Below are positions 38,787-51,473 of a stretch of 63,088 nucleotides of DNA, piece by piece; the first letter of the stretch is position 1; every line of letters starts with the position of its first letter. The position numbers and the translations under genes are program-made. Source of the DNA: Circinella minor (taxonomy: Eukaryota; Mucoromycota; Mucoromycetes; Mucorales; Lichtheimiaceae); the NCBI GenBank assembly GCA_016758965.1, contig JAEPRB010000231.1:1-63088 (forward strand), given 5' to 3'. The notes under the pieces were generated by a model that did no database searches, was not told the DNA's origin, and saw only the letters and a program-made list of their open reading frames with translations.

Positions 38787-41700
38787 TTAACGTGCGGCTT
38801 TTCGTCGCCAGTAGATGAGTCCTGCACATACAAGTGAATTAAATACACAAAAGAGACAAAGGATTCCAATGTTTTGCCATTTATGTGAGGCGTCCCAACC
38901 ATAAAATGAGGTATAGAACTCCTTTGCTGTCGAGTACATACTGTATTCACACTCGACAGTACTGCTTGGATTAACTAAGTATCCGGTAGCACCAGAATTG
39001 AAAAATTCCTTCAAATATTCACCACAGGTGAGATTGGCAGGCGGAGAGAATTTTAAAAGTTCGTTTGCATTTGGAACAACTGGCAGATTTTCTAATTCAT
39101 TGACAACCAAACCCTCTATCATGTAGTGGAATGGAACTAAAAAAGAAAAAAATTAGCTTTTAATATCTAAAAAAAAACCGGAAACCATTTTTATCAAATA
39201 AAAGAGATATATACCAAGCCAATACATCCACGAACTCCAAAAATGAGGAAGTGCAAATTGCGTCTGAAGCACACCAGCAAAAATAACAACGGATGTAAAT
39301 GCCAACGGAGTGAGAATAGCAGCGATGTATGGGTTTTCTGTAAGACCACCAAGAACAAAACCAATCGTAACAGCCCAAAAGACATAGAGAATTGTGATAA
39401 TATAATAATATCCAGCTGCTTCAGATGTATTGGCAAGACCAGCAGTCCAATAGATACCTACCATGAATAGTAAGCACACGAACAATATATATGGAATTTC
39501 AACAAGAATAGCAGAAATAGCGTAGGGAATCCATCCATAGTATCTTGAAGCATACTCCCGACGGAAATAAGTGCGCTCCGACATGAATTTTGGTTGACCC
39601 AGCACAATCTACACAATAATAAAAATAATTTTAATGATATAATTATTATAAATCATTGCACTGAGATGCGTGTATATAATATTATTCAGAAAGATGAAAG
39701 AAAAAAAAACTTACCATCATATAAGCCAAAGGCAAAGACCCAAACAAAAGAAGAATACGATTTTGAATATCAATAAATGAGAGTGACAATTTCCAGAACG
39801 TAAAGCCAAGGAATAACGAAATCGAAGTAATAGTGGTGAAGCGACCAAAATTATAGTCTGCTGATCGCCAGTAAACCAGAGACATACGTTTGAATACTAG
39901 ATATAGCTGAATCCAAAATGGGGTAGCATATGTAAAAGCTTTCCGCGAAGGGTTTTCGTCAACAGAATTATGAATTTCCTCTAATTCTTCTTCAAGTGTT
40001 TTTGCATTGGGTGAATTTGCCCATACATCGGCCCAATTCTTGTTTACAACATCACCGTTGGTGTTACCAGTGGATGCAACAACATCAAGAATATATTCAG
40101 CGGGATTGGCATCTTGAGCATACTTGGGACCACCATTTGATTCAAAGTAATCAATCATAATTTTTGCGTCTTGACCAATTTCACCATAGTACGCGGTACG
40201 ACCACCGTGAACAAGCAAATGTAAATGATCAAAATATTCAAACAAAATAGCAGAAGGTTGGTGAATCGTACATACCACAGGCCATCCAGCATCAGCAAGC
40301 TTGCGCAAAAAGCGAACAATATTATAAGAACTTTGAGCATCCAGCCCAGAGGTAGGTTCATCCAAAAAAATCAACTTTGGTTTGGCAACCAATTCCATAG
40401 CAATTGTCAATCGTTTGCGTTCTTCAACTGAAATACCATAACCAAGTTCTAAAACACCGATTTGGGCATCTGCAATATCCTCCATTTCCAATAACTGGAT
40501 AATTTGTTCGACATAGTTGTCTTTTTCACTTTTTGGAACGCTTGTATCTTGACGAAGATAAGCAGAAAATTGCATGGCTTCACGGACAGTATCGGCAGGC
40601 TGATGTACATCCATCTGTTCAACGTAACCAGTAATACGTTCAAAATCATTCATTAATAATTCACTGTTTAGATAGGTACGGCCTTCGACTTTACCAATTG
40701 TTTTGCGTCGGGCGAGAACATCCAACAGAGTCGTTTTTCCAGCGCCAGATGAACCCATAAGTGCAGTCAAATGACCAGGCTTGACGATACCAGAGACGTC
40801 ATTGAGAATTTGGTACGATCCCCCTTTGACAGGCACTGTATAATTAATATGCTGCCATGAAAACGTTGTACCGGCGGAAATTTGATCCATTTTTTCAGTA
40901 ACTTGTAATTGACGCTCAAGTCGTGCTTTCTCTTCTTCAGGCGTACGAGGCTTGGGTGCTTTACCAGGAAGATAGAGTTTTGTCAAGGATCCACCGCTAC
41001 CAAGTTCATATTTTTCAATCAAAAGGATGTTGATGCCAGTAAAAAATAAGAACCAGACAATTAACATGACAATGTTGACAGACCAAAGCCAATTAGGCTC
41101 AATACCAAGAAGATCACGCATATAATCATCGCCAAGTACAAAGCTTTGACCTGGTTTTCCACCACTCATGGAACAGATTTTATGTGCCCAATCGTCATAC
41201 CCAGGCCCATATGGAATGGCGCTACCAAGGTCGTTGCACGGATAAACTTGTCCATGCATTTCATTAATAAGAAGTGCTTTGAATCCATAGGCCAGTGGGT
41301 AAATCCAATGGATCCTGTAAATTAAAGTAATAGTAAATATAATAGATGAGTATAATTATTTACACTCTAAAAAAATGCTTTGTTATATATAGTTTTTTGT
41401 AAATTTGATTGACATACCAAAAGAACCATCGGTGCATTGCAGAATAGTAAATAAAGTACCCCATATATAAGAAAGCATAGATAAACATGACACAGGCAAT
41501 GAGATTAGCCTTCATAAAATTATTTGTGAGTAGACCAAAAAATCGGAAAAAGCCGCTCATTGAAAGACACATGGTCAGAAGTGCGAGAAAATATGTAAAG
41601 AATCGACCAGCATCCAAGTAGAGACCCATTAAAAAATATGTAATTATTTGCCATAAAAGCACTACGTATTATCAAAATAATATAACATTTTTGTTCTTGA

Positions 41701-43793
41701 GTGATAAGTAATATCATAGGGTATCAATCTCTTATTCATATATAGACATATAACAAACCTTGTGCAATAGTCAATGGAATATCCATAGCAACCTGTGAAA
41801 TATAATAAGCAGATGGTCTGTACATGGCATAATGCTTGTGCTTCTCAAGAATAGGTCTGCCAACCATGATATTGACTAACTCACTGTGTGAAAGAAACCC
41901 ATTACAAATTACGCCAAAGCATACTGCACCGGCTCTGGATACAGCTCCACCGGATGTCAAAGGTATCTTATAAAAGCAAGAACCGATCAGAAATGCGAGA
42001 ATTAAAACTGTTCCATAGCGGGATAAAAGAGACGAATGACTTCTTGCTAAAAGTTGAGCATTTCGAATGGTCAGAGCCTTGACTTGTTGATAAAACGAGA
42101 CTGTGTATGGATCCTTTTTGGGCGCAAGCTTTTCATGTTCATCATATACTGCAGCCTTGAACATATCTGCTGGTTTTTCATCTTGGAATTGATCTTTGTA
42201 TGCTTCGAGCTCTTTCATCATATGCTTATGAATATCTGATTCCAAATAGCGTTGATGGAGTTCGGCAGCAGATTCAGGTATAGTATAGCCGGGCTTTACC
42301 TCACGCTCTATTGGATTGGAAATACCAGTCAAAAAATCAGGTATAGATTTTCGTGGAGAGGCGTGATAACCAAGATTTTCAAAATAGGATTTAACCTGCT
42401 CGATGGGACCAAAATAAATACAATAGCCATTGTCAAGAAGTAATACTTTGTCATATAGTGCAAACATGTTATTGGAAGCTTGATATAAAGTGGAAACAGT
42501 TGTCTTGCGAAGCACATTGGTCATAACACGAAGTGAACGGACATAATCAAGAGCAGAAACAGCATCAAGACCTCGTGTTGCACCATCCCATAAGTTAATT
42601 GAACTTTGAGTAGTCATCGCTTCCGCAATAGAAAGACGTTTACGTTCACCTCCAGAAAGTCCACGTACCGCAGCATTACCAACTAATGTATCCATTTTCT
42701 TGGAAAGACCGAGCATTTTACCAAGCATGTAGATAAGCTTGTCTACAAATACTTTTTTGGTTTCATCAGGAAGGCGATTTCCAGGAGTTTTTGTTCGTAG
42801 AGCAAATTGAAGAGTTTCCTTGGTAGTTAATCTATAATTTTATTATATATATTTCCATATTATTACTTTTTTTGGATATACATATTAGAGTAGCTATTAT
42901 ATGTATTTATATATATATAGTTACGTTGGATAATGCTGATCTTCTTCTTCGTTATAAATTACTTGACCACGATAATGTTTGGCAAATGTTATGGGATCAA
43001 TTCCTCCATAACTAACATCGCCATCAATTTTGGTATATCCAGCACGCATATTAGCTAATACTTTAAGTAATGTAGTAGTACCCGCTCCTGGACGACCAAG
43101 AACCAAAAGCATTTCACCTTCTCTCACAAAAGCAGAGTGGGGGTGTAAGATTTTTTTGCTAGAAACATTGCCAGATCCAAAACTAAAAAATTTCCATGGT
43201 TGTACGAGGCTTAGCAATCCTGTAAAGACGTTTGAAATTGTATTTGCATCTGCGCCAACGCCCTAAAAAAATTCAACATATTAACACATGAAAAAAAAAT
43301 GACACTTTATAATTAATTAAGCTACTTTTTTTTTTACCTCTACTTCTAAGTCTTTCCAAATCAAGCCGAGATGCTTTGGCTTTTTACCAGCTTGTTTATC
43401 TTCATAGGACAACCCTTTTAAAAATTGATCCAGATCAAATTCTTCTTCGGCTACTCGGCCCTCTTCTCCAGCTTTTTCAAGGCTTTGCTGGTTAACACTT
43501 GAAATTCGACTAATACGAGAGAGTTCACGTTTCATTTCATGGTATTCTTGCATAGCAGCTATTATTATAAAACAATAATATGGTGTTTATTCATTATCCT
43601 AACAATGGAGATTGAGGGTATATATCGTTATTAAATAATATGTTTATATACCTTCAACGTCAACAGTGTTCGCGTTGACTTCGCCATATACTTCACCGTG
43701 TCCATATAAATTTTGATTTATGGTGGTATCTGATGGTGGTCTGCTTTGTTTATTAGGACCATCATCAATGTTGTTACGTTGGTGATCTACCAT
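38787..43793 (-). CDS. PDR-type full-size ABC transporter, 1453 aa
   Basis: Eight minus-strand exons (43793-43652, 43558-43338, 43262-42925, 42831-41759, 41661-41418, 41314-39715, 39608-39215, 39136-38787) give 1453 residues in the (NBD-TMD)2 order of fungal pleiotropic drug resistance pumps (Pdr5/Cdr1, ABCG). NBD1 has the degenerate Walker A GRPGAGTTTLLK (177-188; the catalytic Lys is Thr), signature LSGGERKRLS and Walker B LWDGATRGLDA without the catalytic Glu. NBD2 has canonical Walker A GSSGAGKTTLLD (860-871) and Walker B LIFLDEPTSGLDA, but signature ISVEERKRLT. This asymmetry is normal for the family. Six-helix membrane domains follow each NBD, with a Cys-containing outer loop before the last helix. 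It should export hydrophobic compounds, including azole-type drugs, at the plasma membrane; the substrate is inferred from the family. The 5' spacer is long and AT-rich. Confidence 0.95.
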
Positions 43794-44110
43794 AACGCAC
43801 TATGTAAATATGAATTATTGAAAATAATACAGAAGTAAAAAAAAAAAAGTACAATAATAAGAATAAAAAAAAAAAGTAAAAATGTTTTTACAAGCTCTTT
43901 TTTATATTGTTTAAGCTAAATACGTCGCGGTATACACTACCAATGTTTGTGTTTCGTTTACAATTCAACAAATTACGTATTAGAAATCCAAAAAAAAAAA
44001 GGGGTCTATCCCTCTACTACTTGAGTTACACTGACCTTAGAATGGCTGACAAATCCATCACAGTGTAGGTTTCTCTCTAATATGCTAAAGTACACTTGAT
44101 TTGTAAGAGC

Positions 44111-44680
44111 GAGGTTCCTTCACCATACTAGCTGCTCCCAAACCTGAAAAATTAAAAAATAATCCCCTCCTAAATATGGAAATATTTCCATATTTGAATT
44201 TGAAAAAAAAATTGATTTTTTCTCATTTTTTATGTGTCTATTTCCTCTTTTAGACGTACTATAGTAACATACGTGCGTCGACTTGTTTTTTTTTTTTGCA
44301 ATTTACTTTATTACTACTCTTTTAACCACACTTTTATTATTAATCAAAATGGTCCAATATGTATTCCGTTTCTATTATTCGGTCATGAATAAGAGGCTAT
44401 TAAGTATATTTAATAAAGTATATTCGATTTACCGGAGACATAGCGGTTCTAATCATTTCTAAGCTAATATGAGAATCACAAGCTCGTCGTTGCTCTTGTT
44501 CAGGTTTAAAAGCGCAATACTTCGCTTCGCGTTGTCAGGTAGTTTAACAATATGATTTTAAACCTTTTATCTGTATCCTCATATTTTATTTACCGACATC
44601 TAAATGTGGAAATCTTTCCATACTTGGGATGGGGACTTTTTTTTTATTTTACATGTTTGTGAAGCAGCTACTCTAGAACC
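44111..44680. mobile_element. Old inverted-repeat (MITE-like) element
   Basis: About 85 bp at 44111-44197 match the reverse complement of 44601-44680: both run GGTTC..., TAGCTGCT, an A-rich stretch, TCCCC and then a TATGGAAA..TTTCCA block. The left arm contains a perfect 24-bp palindrome (44172-44195, centre GGAAATATTTCC); the right arm has a decayed version (centre GGAAATCTTTCC). Similarity may extend outward to about 44020 and 44750 (CTACTTGRGTTA). No clear target duplication was found. Confidence 0.6.
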
Positions 44681-44934
44681 TTACCCTATTTAGAGTGCTA
44701 TTACGGTACACTTTTTAGTGAGATTTATATGATTAACCCAAGTAGATATACAACCTTATCGTTGTTGATACTAACTATTATTAAAGCATGTCATTATAAA
44801 AAATAGTTAAATCAGTAGTAGCAAAGCGCATGTCTTTTTATTGTTGAGTAAGCAATTTTTTATTTCACAGATTAGAAACGTTGCAGATATCTATATTGAT
44901 CTAAATCATTATTATCAAAGCAAACAAATGTAGT

Positions 44935-45165
44935 TTATATCTTTTAGATTACTAATCATTTCAAATAAATCATGTCGATGTTCCACATCAATATCAAGAA
45001 AAAAAGAGTCAAAATAAACATAAACTCTTGCGCCTTTTCTGAATTTTTGTGCAACCTGTTGACCACGATTGCCATAAGCTAGCCCATCAAATCAATTACA
45101 ACAACTTGACAATATGTCCGTCTCCGTTTCCGGTTGCCGTGAATCAATTAATAATCATTTGATAT
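44935..45165 (-). pseudogene. Possible remnant of a single-strand-binding-like OB-fold protein
   Basis: The minus strand has an open coding-like stretch (FDGLAYGNRGQQVAQKF, then RKGARVYVYFDSFF) preceded by a TGA and followed by stops. The run YGNRGQQVAQKFRKGARVYV resembles the part of bacterial/mitochondrial SSB proteins where a glycine and basic turn precede a VYVEG-type strand. The match is short, the frame is broken on both sides, and no start is seen, so this is weak. Confidence 0.3.
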
Positions 45166-47194
45166 TACTTTCTAATCTATTCGATTATTTTATAAATACA
45201 GTACTTTTTGTTAAGATAATATAAAGTTTATAGTATTAGCTACTACTAGTAGTACTATTACGCAATACTTTATCCATATACATTTGGAAGACTATACACT
45301 TTAAAATATTTATAATTTTTAAGCCAATCAAAGGGTTATATGTAGCTTCACAAATTATTATATGGATTGCTTCTCTCTTTCTCTCTCAATATAAATATAT
45401 TCTTGATTTACAGTTGTAGAAACACACTTTGACAAAAAAAAAATGCATTAATGATTGTAATCTATTTTTATAATTATGTCATTTCTCACTCAGAATTTTA
45501 TATAAAATTTTCTATTAACAGAGTCATGTGCCTGTATTGACGTTGTAGAGCTACTCCTTGCTCATATGCAACTTGCGGTGAAGTGGCAATAAACATTGAC
45601 AACACTAATATAAAAAGACACGTATAATCAAGAAAGTGAAGTGGTTTCAATACTATCATTTATAACAAATGTTATTCCCGTTTGCGACATTAATTTTTCT
45701 TCTTCTTAGTAATAGACTTAATTATATTAAACAACTTTAACTTGCTTCACAAATTTGTTTATGTTTGGTTGATGTTTGTCCTTTTTATCGATTTGGCGTA
45801 AAATTGATTTCTTTGTTTAGCGGGAAATATACTCCCGCCTTGATCTAAAATTTTCTATTGGACATATAAGTCAGAACTAAGAAACCTTTGCATTACATGA
45901 GAACCAGTCAAACACTTATTACCCTTTTAAGAGAAATAAAAACTATATATGTATATTTTAAAATATTTTATTTCGTGTCTTAAAAGCCTTTTTTTTTTAG
46001 CTTTACCTGTTTTTAACTAGCTTTTCGCAACGATTTTCAGGCAACATCACACCTTGCTCCCCCCCCCCGAAAAACTTAAAACCGGAATATATGATATGAG
46101 AACATGAGAACAATAGTAAAAGTGATAATGATAAGGTCCCCGTTATTTCCATTAATATAGGTAAGATTTATATATACTGCATAATATTAAATATGTCAGC
46201 ATAGTAATATGGAAAAGCTTACGAATTTAAATATTGCTGCTCAATTATTTCAGGGATTAATTTTTACTATTTATTCTTCTTACTAAAAGTAATACTTAAG
46301 CAGCTTTTTCTGATGAGCTATTCACTGCTGTACATAAAATATATAATTCTGAAGTATCTCTATAATATACTACAATGCTATTGGACAAAATAAAAAGATT
46401 ATAGACAAGAAAAAAAAAGCTAGAGGAGCGCGGATACGTAAAAGATCAATACTATTTATATTATGAAAAATCATGAATGAACAATACAGTGCACATTCCA
46501 TCATAAGATAAAATAAAATATTACATTGATCTATCGCATATAGTATATTCAAGAACTTTTACATCAAATGCATTTATTGCTTTAAAAGAATATATGTCCT
46601 CATAACAATAAAACTGATCATAGTATTGTTTAGTAGTAATAGTCTATACTTCAAAATAGAATTTTATAAACACAATACTGCAGCAATGGTGATAAGTAGT
46701 TTATTTTATTAAGCAACAATGTTTTTTTAACTAAATCAATGTATATGACATATTACGCTCTAGCTACTTCATAAAAATATTCTGATATGTATGGGTGTAC
46801 TGTAAAAATGCTCTTATCTTTACTATATAACTAATTAATAAACAATTATTTGTATTAGGACAGGTTTTTCTATCGTTACTATCTTTTCTATTTTTAGTAA
46901 AATAGTTTATAAACAAAATAGAAATGATAAATAGTGATATTAAAATACATTTTTTATATTAAACAAAGTTAAACCTTTTTCAGTAATTAAAAGATTAAAG
47001 ATAAAATAATGTTCAGACCACATGATTTTATTTGTACTACCGCTTTGCCATTATATCTGATGATGCTTTCTTTTTCTTTTTGAAAAAAAAGCTCAGCATG
47101 AAATATTTCTCTTTATCTTTCTTTTCTCCCACGTTGAAACTTTGGGTGTTTTATTTTGTTACCAACAATATTACAACGTGTATCAAATATATTC

Positions 47195-49342
47195 ATGGGC
47201 AAGTTTAAGCTACAATCATTTTCAAACTTAATCGAATCATTAGCTTCGTTTCCAGAAAAAATCAATAGTGCTATCGTTCATAAGGAGAAGCATAACAACT
47301 ATAAACAACAACAACAACAGCAGCAGCAGCAGCAATTAGTTGAGGCGTGTCAAAGTAAGGAAAACGAGACACAGAAACAAAAAAAAGCACAAGACGAACT
47401 TGAACTATTATATAAACGACGAGCAGACCCAGTATATGTGTTACCTATTGAAATCATCAATTCAATATTCTTGTTGCTACCACAAGAAGTTCTGATCATT
47501 TGCATACAAGTTTCAAAATCATGGCGTGAACAAATTTTGTTAGCTTGTGCAGATGTATGGCGTAATATTATAATTCAAGACAACAAACAAGATAAACAAC
47601 TTGCATGTGTAACTTCTTATATGGGTGTTCATGTAAAACATATGATTATCAACACAACCTCTGAAAAAGTTCGTTTTAAGTACTTGAAGAATATCAAAAA
47701 TGGCCATTTCAATCGCATTCAATCTTTAAAAATCACAAGTAAATATTATTTATAAAATTTCGAAAAATACCAGTTGTTTAGTACACAAATAATAGTACGA
47801 TTATAAAACATTGATTCGTTTATTAACATACATTAATAATAATAATAAACAAAACAAAAAGTGCTTGAACTTCAAGATATGGAGCACTATATTGCACCAA
47901 TAACAACTTCCTTGAGAAAAATAGGAAATACGTTAACGAGCTTTACCATTGATGTTGGTAATACCAAGAATCCAGTTTTAATAGCAGAGATTTTGGCATC
48001 ATGCAGCAATCTAAGTGATCTTAACTATTCAACAAACACTTCATTAACAAAACAACAAACTGCGAACGAGAATAGCAACAGTCATTTAAAAAAATTAAAC
48101 CAACAACATTATTCACTACAGAATTTACAAATAAGAGCCCCATCCATCACAGGATCAGACATTGATTTCATATTAAAATACTGCTCAGCATTGCGACGAC
48201 TTGTAATGAATGAGTGTGATCCTTCTGTCTTGGATACTATTGTCAGCCACGCAACACCAAATCTAGAAATATTAGGGTATAATCGTTCTGATGGCTCTTT
48301 TCCGGTTCCATCGTTACCAGCAAAAAAGAATCAACACCAAAAAGAAACAACATTCCATCATCATCATCGTCGTCGTTCTCAACATCATCATCACAACACG
48401 AAAACAAAAAAACAAAAAATGGTGGGAAATTTACGAATTTTGCACATAGCAAATAACAGCAACAAACCAATTCCTGCACAAAATATTATACCTCTTTTAT
48501 ATAAGAACAAAAAGTCATTAAATTATATTATGGCATGTATCTCATCAATAACGGAAACAGAACTTGAACAATTCCATGCAAAATATCCAGACTTTCAACT
48601 ACATAACGTGACAAGATTGGTTTTTTGGCCATATAAAGGAATACAAGAATTTTTGTTGCGCGCAGTGCGCAATTCGACGAAATTATCGTTTTTACATGCC
48701 GTAAATGCACAAGATATAAATGTAGTGATAACTGCGCTTATGGAGATGCCACCACTTAAACGTCTTTCCATAAAAAATCCCATGTGTTCTTCTACTAGAA
48801 CGACAGAAGTACAATCAGCACCCTCAGAATTATATTTAAATACCTTATTCAAAAAATATGCACGTCTTTCTTTATCTTCTCCTAAGACTATCACAGCATC
48901 ATCATCTTCCCGTTTATTTAAATCTCTTGTTCTGAGAGGCTGTAATTGTGTCACGGATCAAGAACTTGCTACATTGTCAAACATCAAGACCCTCAAAAGG
49001 ATCACTTTTCAAAAATTAATAAATGTTTCAACACATGGGCTCATGACACTTTTCATTCATTTTAATAACCAACTCACATCTATAAGACTTGCAGAAATGA
49101 AGTCGGTAACAGATGATGTATTATCACTTTTTGGTGATATGGACAATTTGACTTGTATTAAATTGGAGGATTTAAAGCAAGTAACAGATCAAGGCATAAA
49201 AACATTAGTGAACAAGAAGAAATCAAATAAGAGTAGTATTAGATTAATAGAATTTTTTGTATATAAATGTCCATCGATTACCTCTGAATGCATGATCTAT
49301 GTAAAACAGAAGATCCCAATAGCTGCCATATCTGCTCACTAA
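47195..49342 (+). CDS. F-box and leucine-rich-repeat protein, 674 aa
   Basis: Two exons (47195-47738, 47862-49342) give 674 residues. A Gln run (about 38-47, mixed CAA and CAG codons) and a charged helix precede an F-box at about 82-128 (VLPIEIINSIFLLLPQEV, then VSKSWREQIL). Leucine-rich repeats fill the rest, including a His-rich insert near 345 (HHHHRRRSQHHHHN). F-box proteins bring substrates to SCF ubiquitin ligases through Skp1; the LRRs would bind the target, which is unknown. The first ATG with support is 47195; upstream codons lack one. The acceptor AAACAAAACAAAAAG is unusually purine-rich, but the paralogue at 50.9 kb has an intron at the same place. Unlike that paralogue it has no TPR region. 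Confidence 0.85.
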
Positions 49343-49553
49343 AATAAAAATCTTTTTTTTTCTTTCTCCCATAATACCGAGTTGGTATACGCAATTATTG
49401 ATTGGAGTCAATAATAATTGGTAATAGCTATGCTTTTACTAACTTGTTACCTTATTTTTATTCTTTTTATTAAATATATCGTTATGATCGGATCTTAAAT
49501 TGTAATATTTTGACATGTAAGAATTGAAAATAAAATATATGGACATGATAATG
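49343..49553. other. 3' flank of the F-box/LRR gene
   Basis: AT-rich spacer between the stop codon and the target duplication of the MITE; nothing else is seen. Confidence 0.6.
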
Positions 49554-50375
49554 GGCAGGTACTAAAAGTCGTGCCATGCTGCGGTCGTGCCATCCCCCCA
49601 TGACTGTGTTTATTTTATTCCGCTGTGTTTGGTCGAGCCATTGATCCTTTGTTACTACCCTGCCCTGCAAGTTGCACTGTTGCATGAATAATATTTTCTA
49701 ACATATGATGACGTTAAAAAAACAATGCTTTTGTTTCGTTTCGAGTAACTTTCCATTTTTACTTAGTAGTATAATGACAATGAATGAACTTATTCAACTT
49801 TTTGAAACACAGGATAAATTAAAAATAATATTGTACAATTATATTATATATAATACAAGGGTACGAAATTATAACAGGGCTGGAATAAAATTATAAACAT
49901 AGTGATGTGAAAGTTGATTATAAAAACCAATATATCTTTTTACTTAAGAAATAGTAAAAATAATCCATAAAATACGCACATTAATAATAAAAAAAAGAAC
50001 AAGACAAAATGTGTAATTTAAGATAAACTATTTCATATTTATATTGGGAAGCATACCGGTAAATTGTATAAGTCAATGTAATATATTATATATTGATTAC
50101 GTGTGTGTGTGTGTGTTATTTACGGTGTTTCCATCAACCAAAAGTATTACTTTCATAGGTAAAGAGTGTTTAAGTAAGAAAATATTCATTATTAGCTGTA
50201 TACATATGTAATAATCTTATTATTATGAAGTTTTTATATCATATTATCAAGTATCAATAGCTAGTTATTGAAGACGGCAGGATAGTAAGGCACGACCAAA
50301 GACAGCGGAGTCAAATTAAGCACAGTCATGGGGGGATGGCACGACCGCAAGATGGCACGACTTTTGGTTGCTGTC
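49554..50375. mobile_element. 822-bp MITE with about 110-bp terminal inverted repeats
   Basis: The left arm (49554 to about 49667) and the reverse complement of the right arm (about 50265-50375) share AAAAGTCGTGCCAT, TGCGGTCGTGCCATCCCCCC, CATGACTGTG and TTTGGTCG at matching places, with scattered differences and one single-base gap. CATGATAATG flanks both sides (49544-49553 and 50376-50385), a 10-bp direct repeat that fits a 9-10 bp target duplication. GTCGTGCCA is repeated within each arm. The interior is AT-rich with a (GT)n run at 50101-50116 and no transposase. The size of the duplication suggests a Mutator-like element moved in trans. Confidence 0.88.
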
Positions 50376-50563
50376 CATGATAATGTGATGTGATAATTGT
50401 TCTGTTTCCAAGATCATATTTTATTATGTGTAACAACATCATACGGTAAAACCACTGCCAATCGCAGCAGTAACAACTATATATATTTATACAACAAACA
50501 CGTCTTCGCGGAGCACTTTTTATTACTATTACTGTTATTGTTATTTCACAATACGATAATAAT

Positions 50564-51441
50564 ATGGAAGACAACAGTAGCAACAACAATAACAATTGGT
50601 CTTCACTCTTTTTATTTTCCAATCAGTGCATTGATTTAGAAGCTCATCGAAAAACACTTGATGACAACGCCATTCAAAATTCCCAACATCAACAAGCCAG
50701 TGACGATATAACTACTACCATAAATAACCTTTTTGAATCTCACTTGTTTGTTTTTTTTTCGATATACGATCTCAAGCACATCCCATGCTAGGACATTACG
50801 ATGCTGCTTATGCTGATGTTAAGAAAATGATACAGTATGCGCCTAATTCTGCTGTTGGGTATTTGAAAAAAGGTAACATTCTTTCGATATCTGGGCGTCA
50901 TAGACATGCCATCAAGACTTATTCAAAAGGAATAGCAAAATAACAATGACAACAACAAAAGTCAGCGATGGAGAGAACCAACGAGAAACGGAAAAACAAG
51001 AAGAAATACGACGACTTTTGGTCGCCAAAAGAAATGAATAAAATAGTAATTGATTTTTTATCCATCTTTCCAAATGAAATCAATGATAAAATTATCTTAC
51101 AATTATCTCAGAGAAGAAGATTGACATGTTTAACTGTATCTCGATTCTGGCGAAGGACTATTTTGGAATCTGCAAGTGGATGGAAGAAATTATCTTTTCA
51201 TAAGCATAGTATGGATGGTTCTCCTTCGTTACTTAATATTACACCTTTGATTGGACGTTTTGTCAAAAAATTAACTTTGGGTAATACAGATGAACAAACT
51301 CTTTTAACGTGTTTTGAACAAATTACTCAAGGCCATTTCAGTAAAATTCAACAACTTCAAATGACAGGTACAGTAAATCTTACTACTGCTACTACTTAGA
51401 CTCTTTATAAATTGACCATAAAAAATGATCTTTTAAATATG

Positions 51442-51473
<32 letters not shown>

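Larger units (their letters stand above)
43794..47194. other. Long intergenic region
   Basis: It holds the inverted-repeat element at 44111-44680 and a probable coding remnant near 45000. A run of ten C lies at about 46058-46067. The rest is AT-rich DNA without recognisable genes. The last 100 bp before 47195 are CT-rich and probably the leader of the F-box gene. Confidence 0.5.

Noticed and set aside
44172..44195. The palindrome as an operator or serum-response-like site
   Set aside because: It belongs to a repeated inverted arm and lies in a gene-poor region, so a transposon origin explains it better.
47156..47194. An earlier start for the F-box/LRR gene
   Set aside because: The open frame upstream of 47195 has no ATG.
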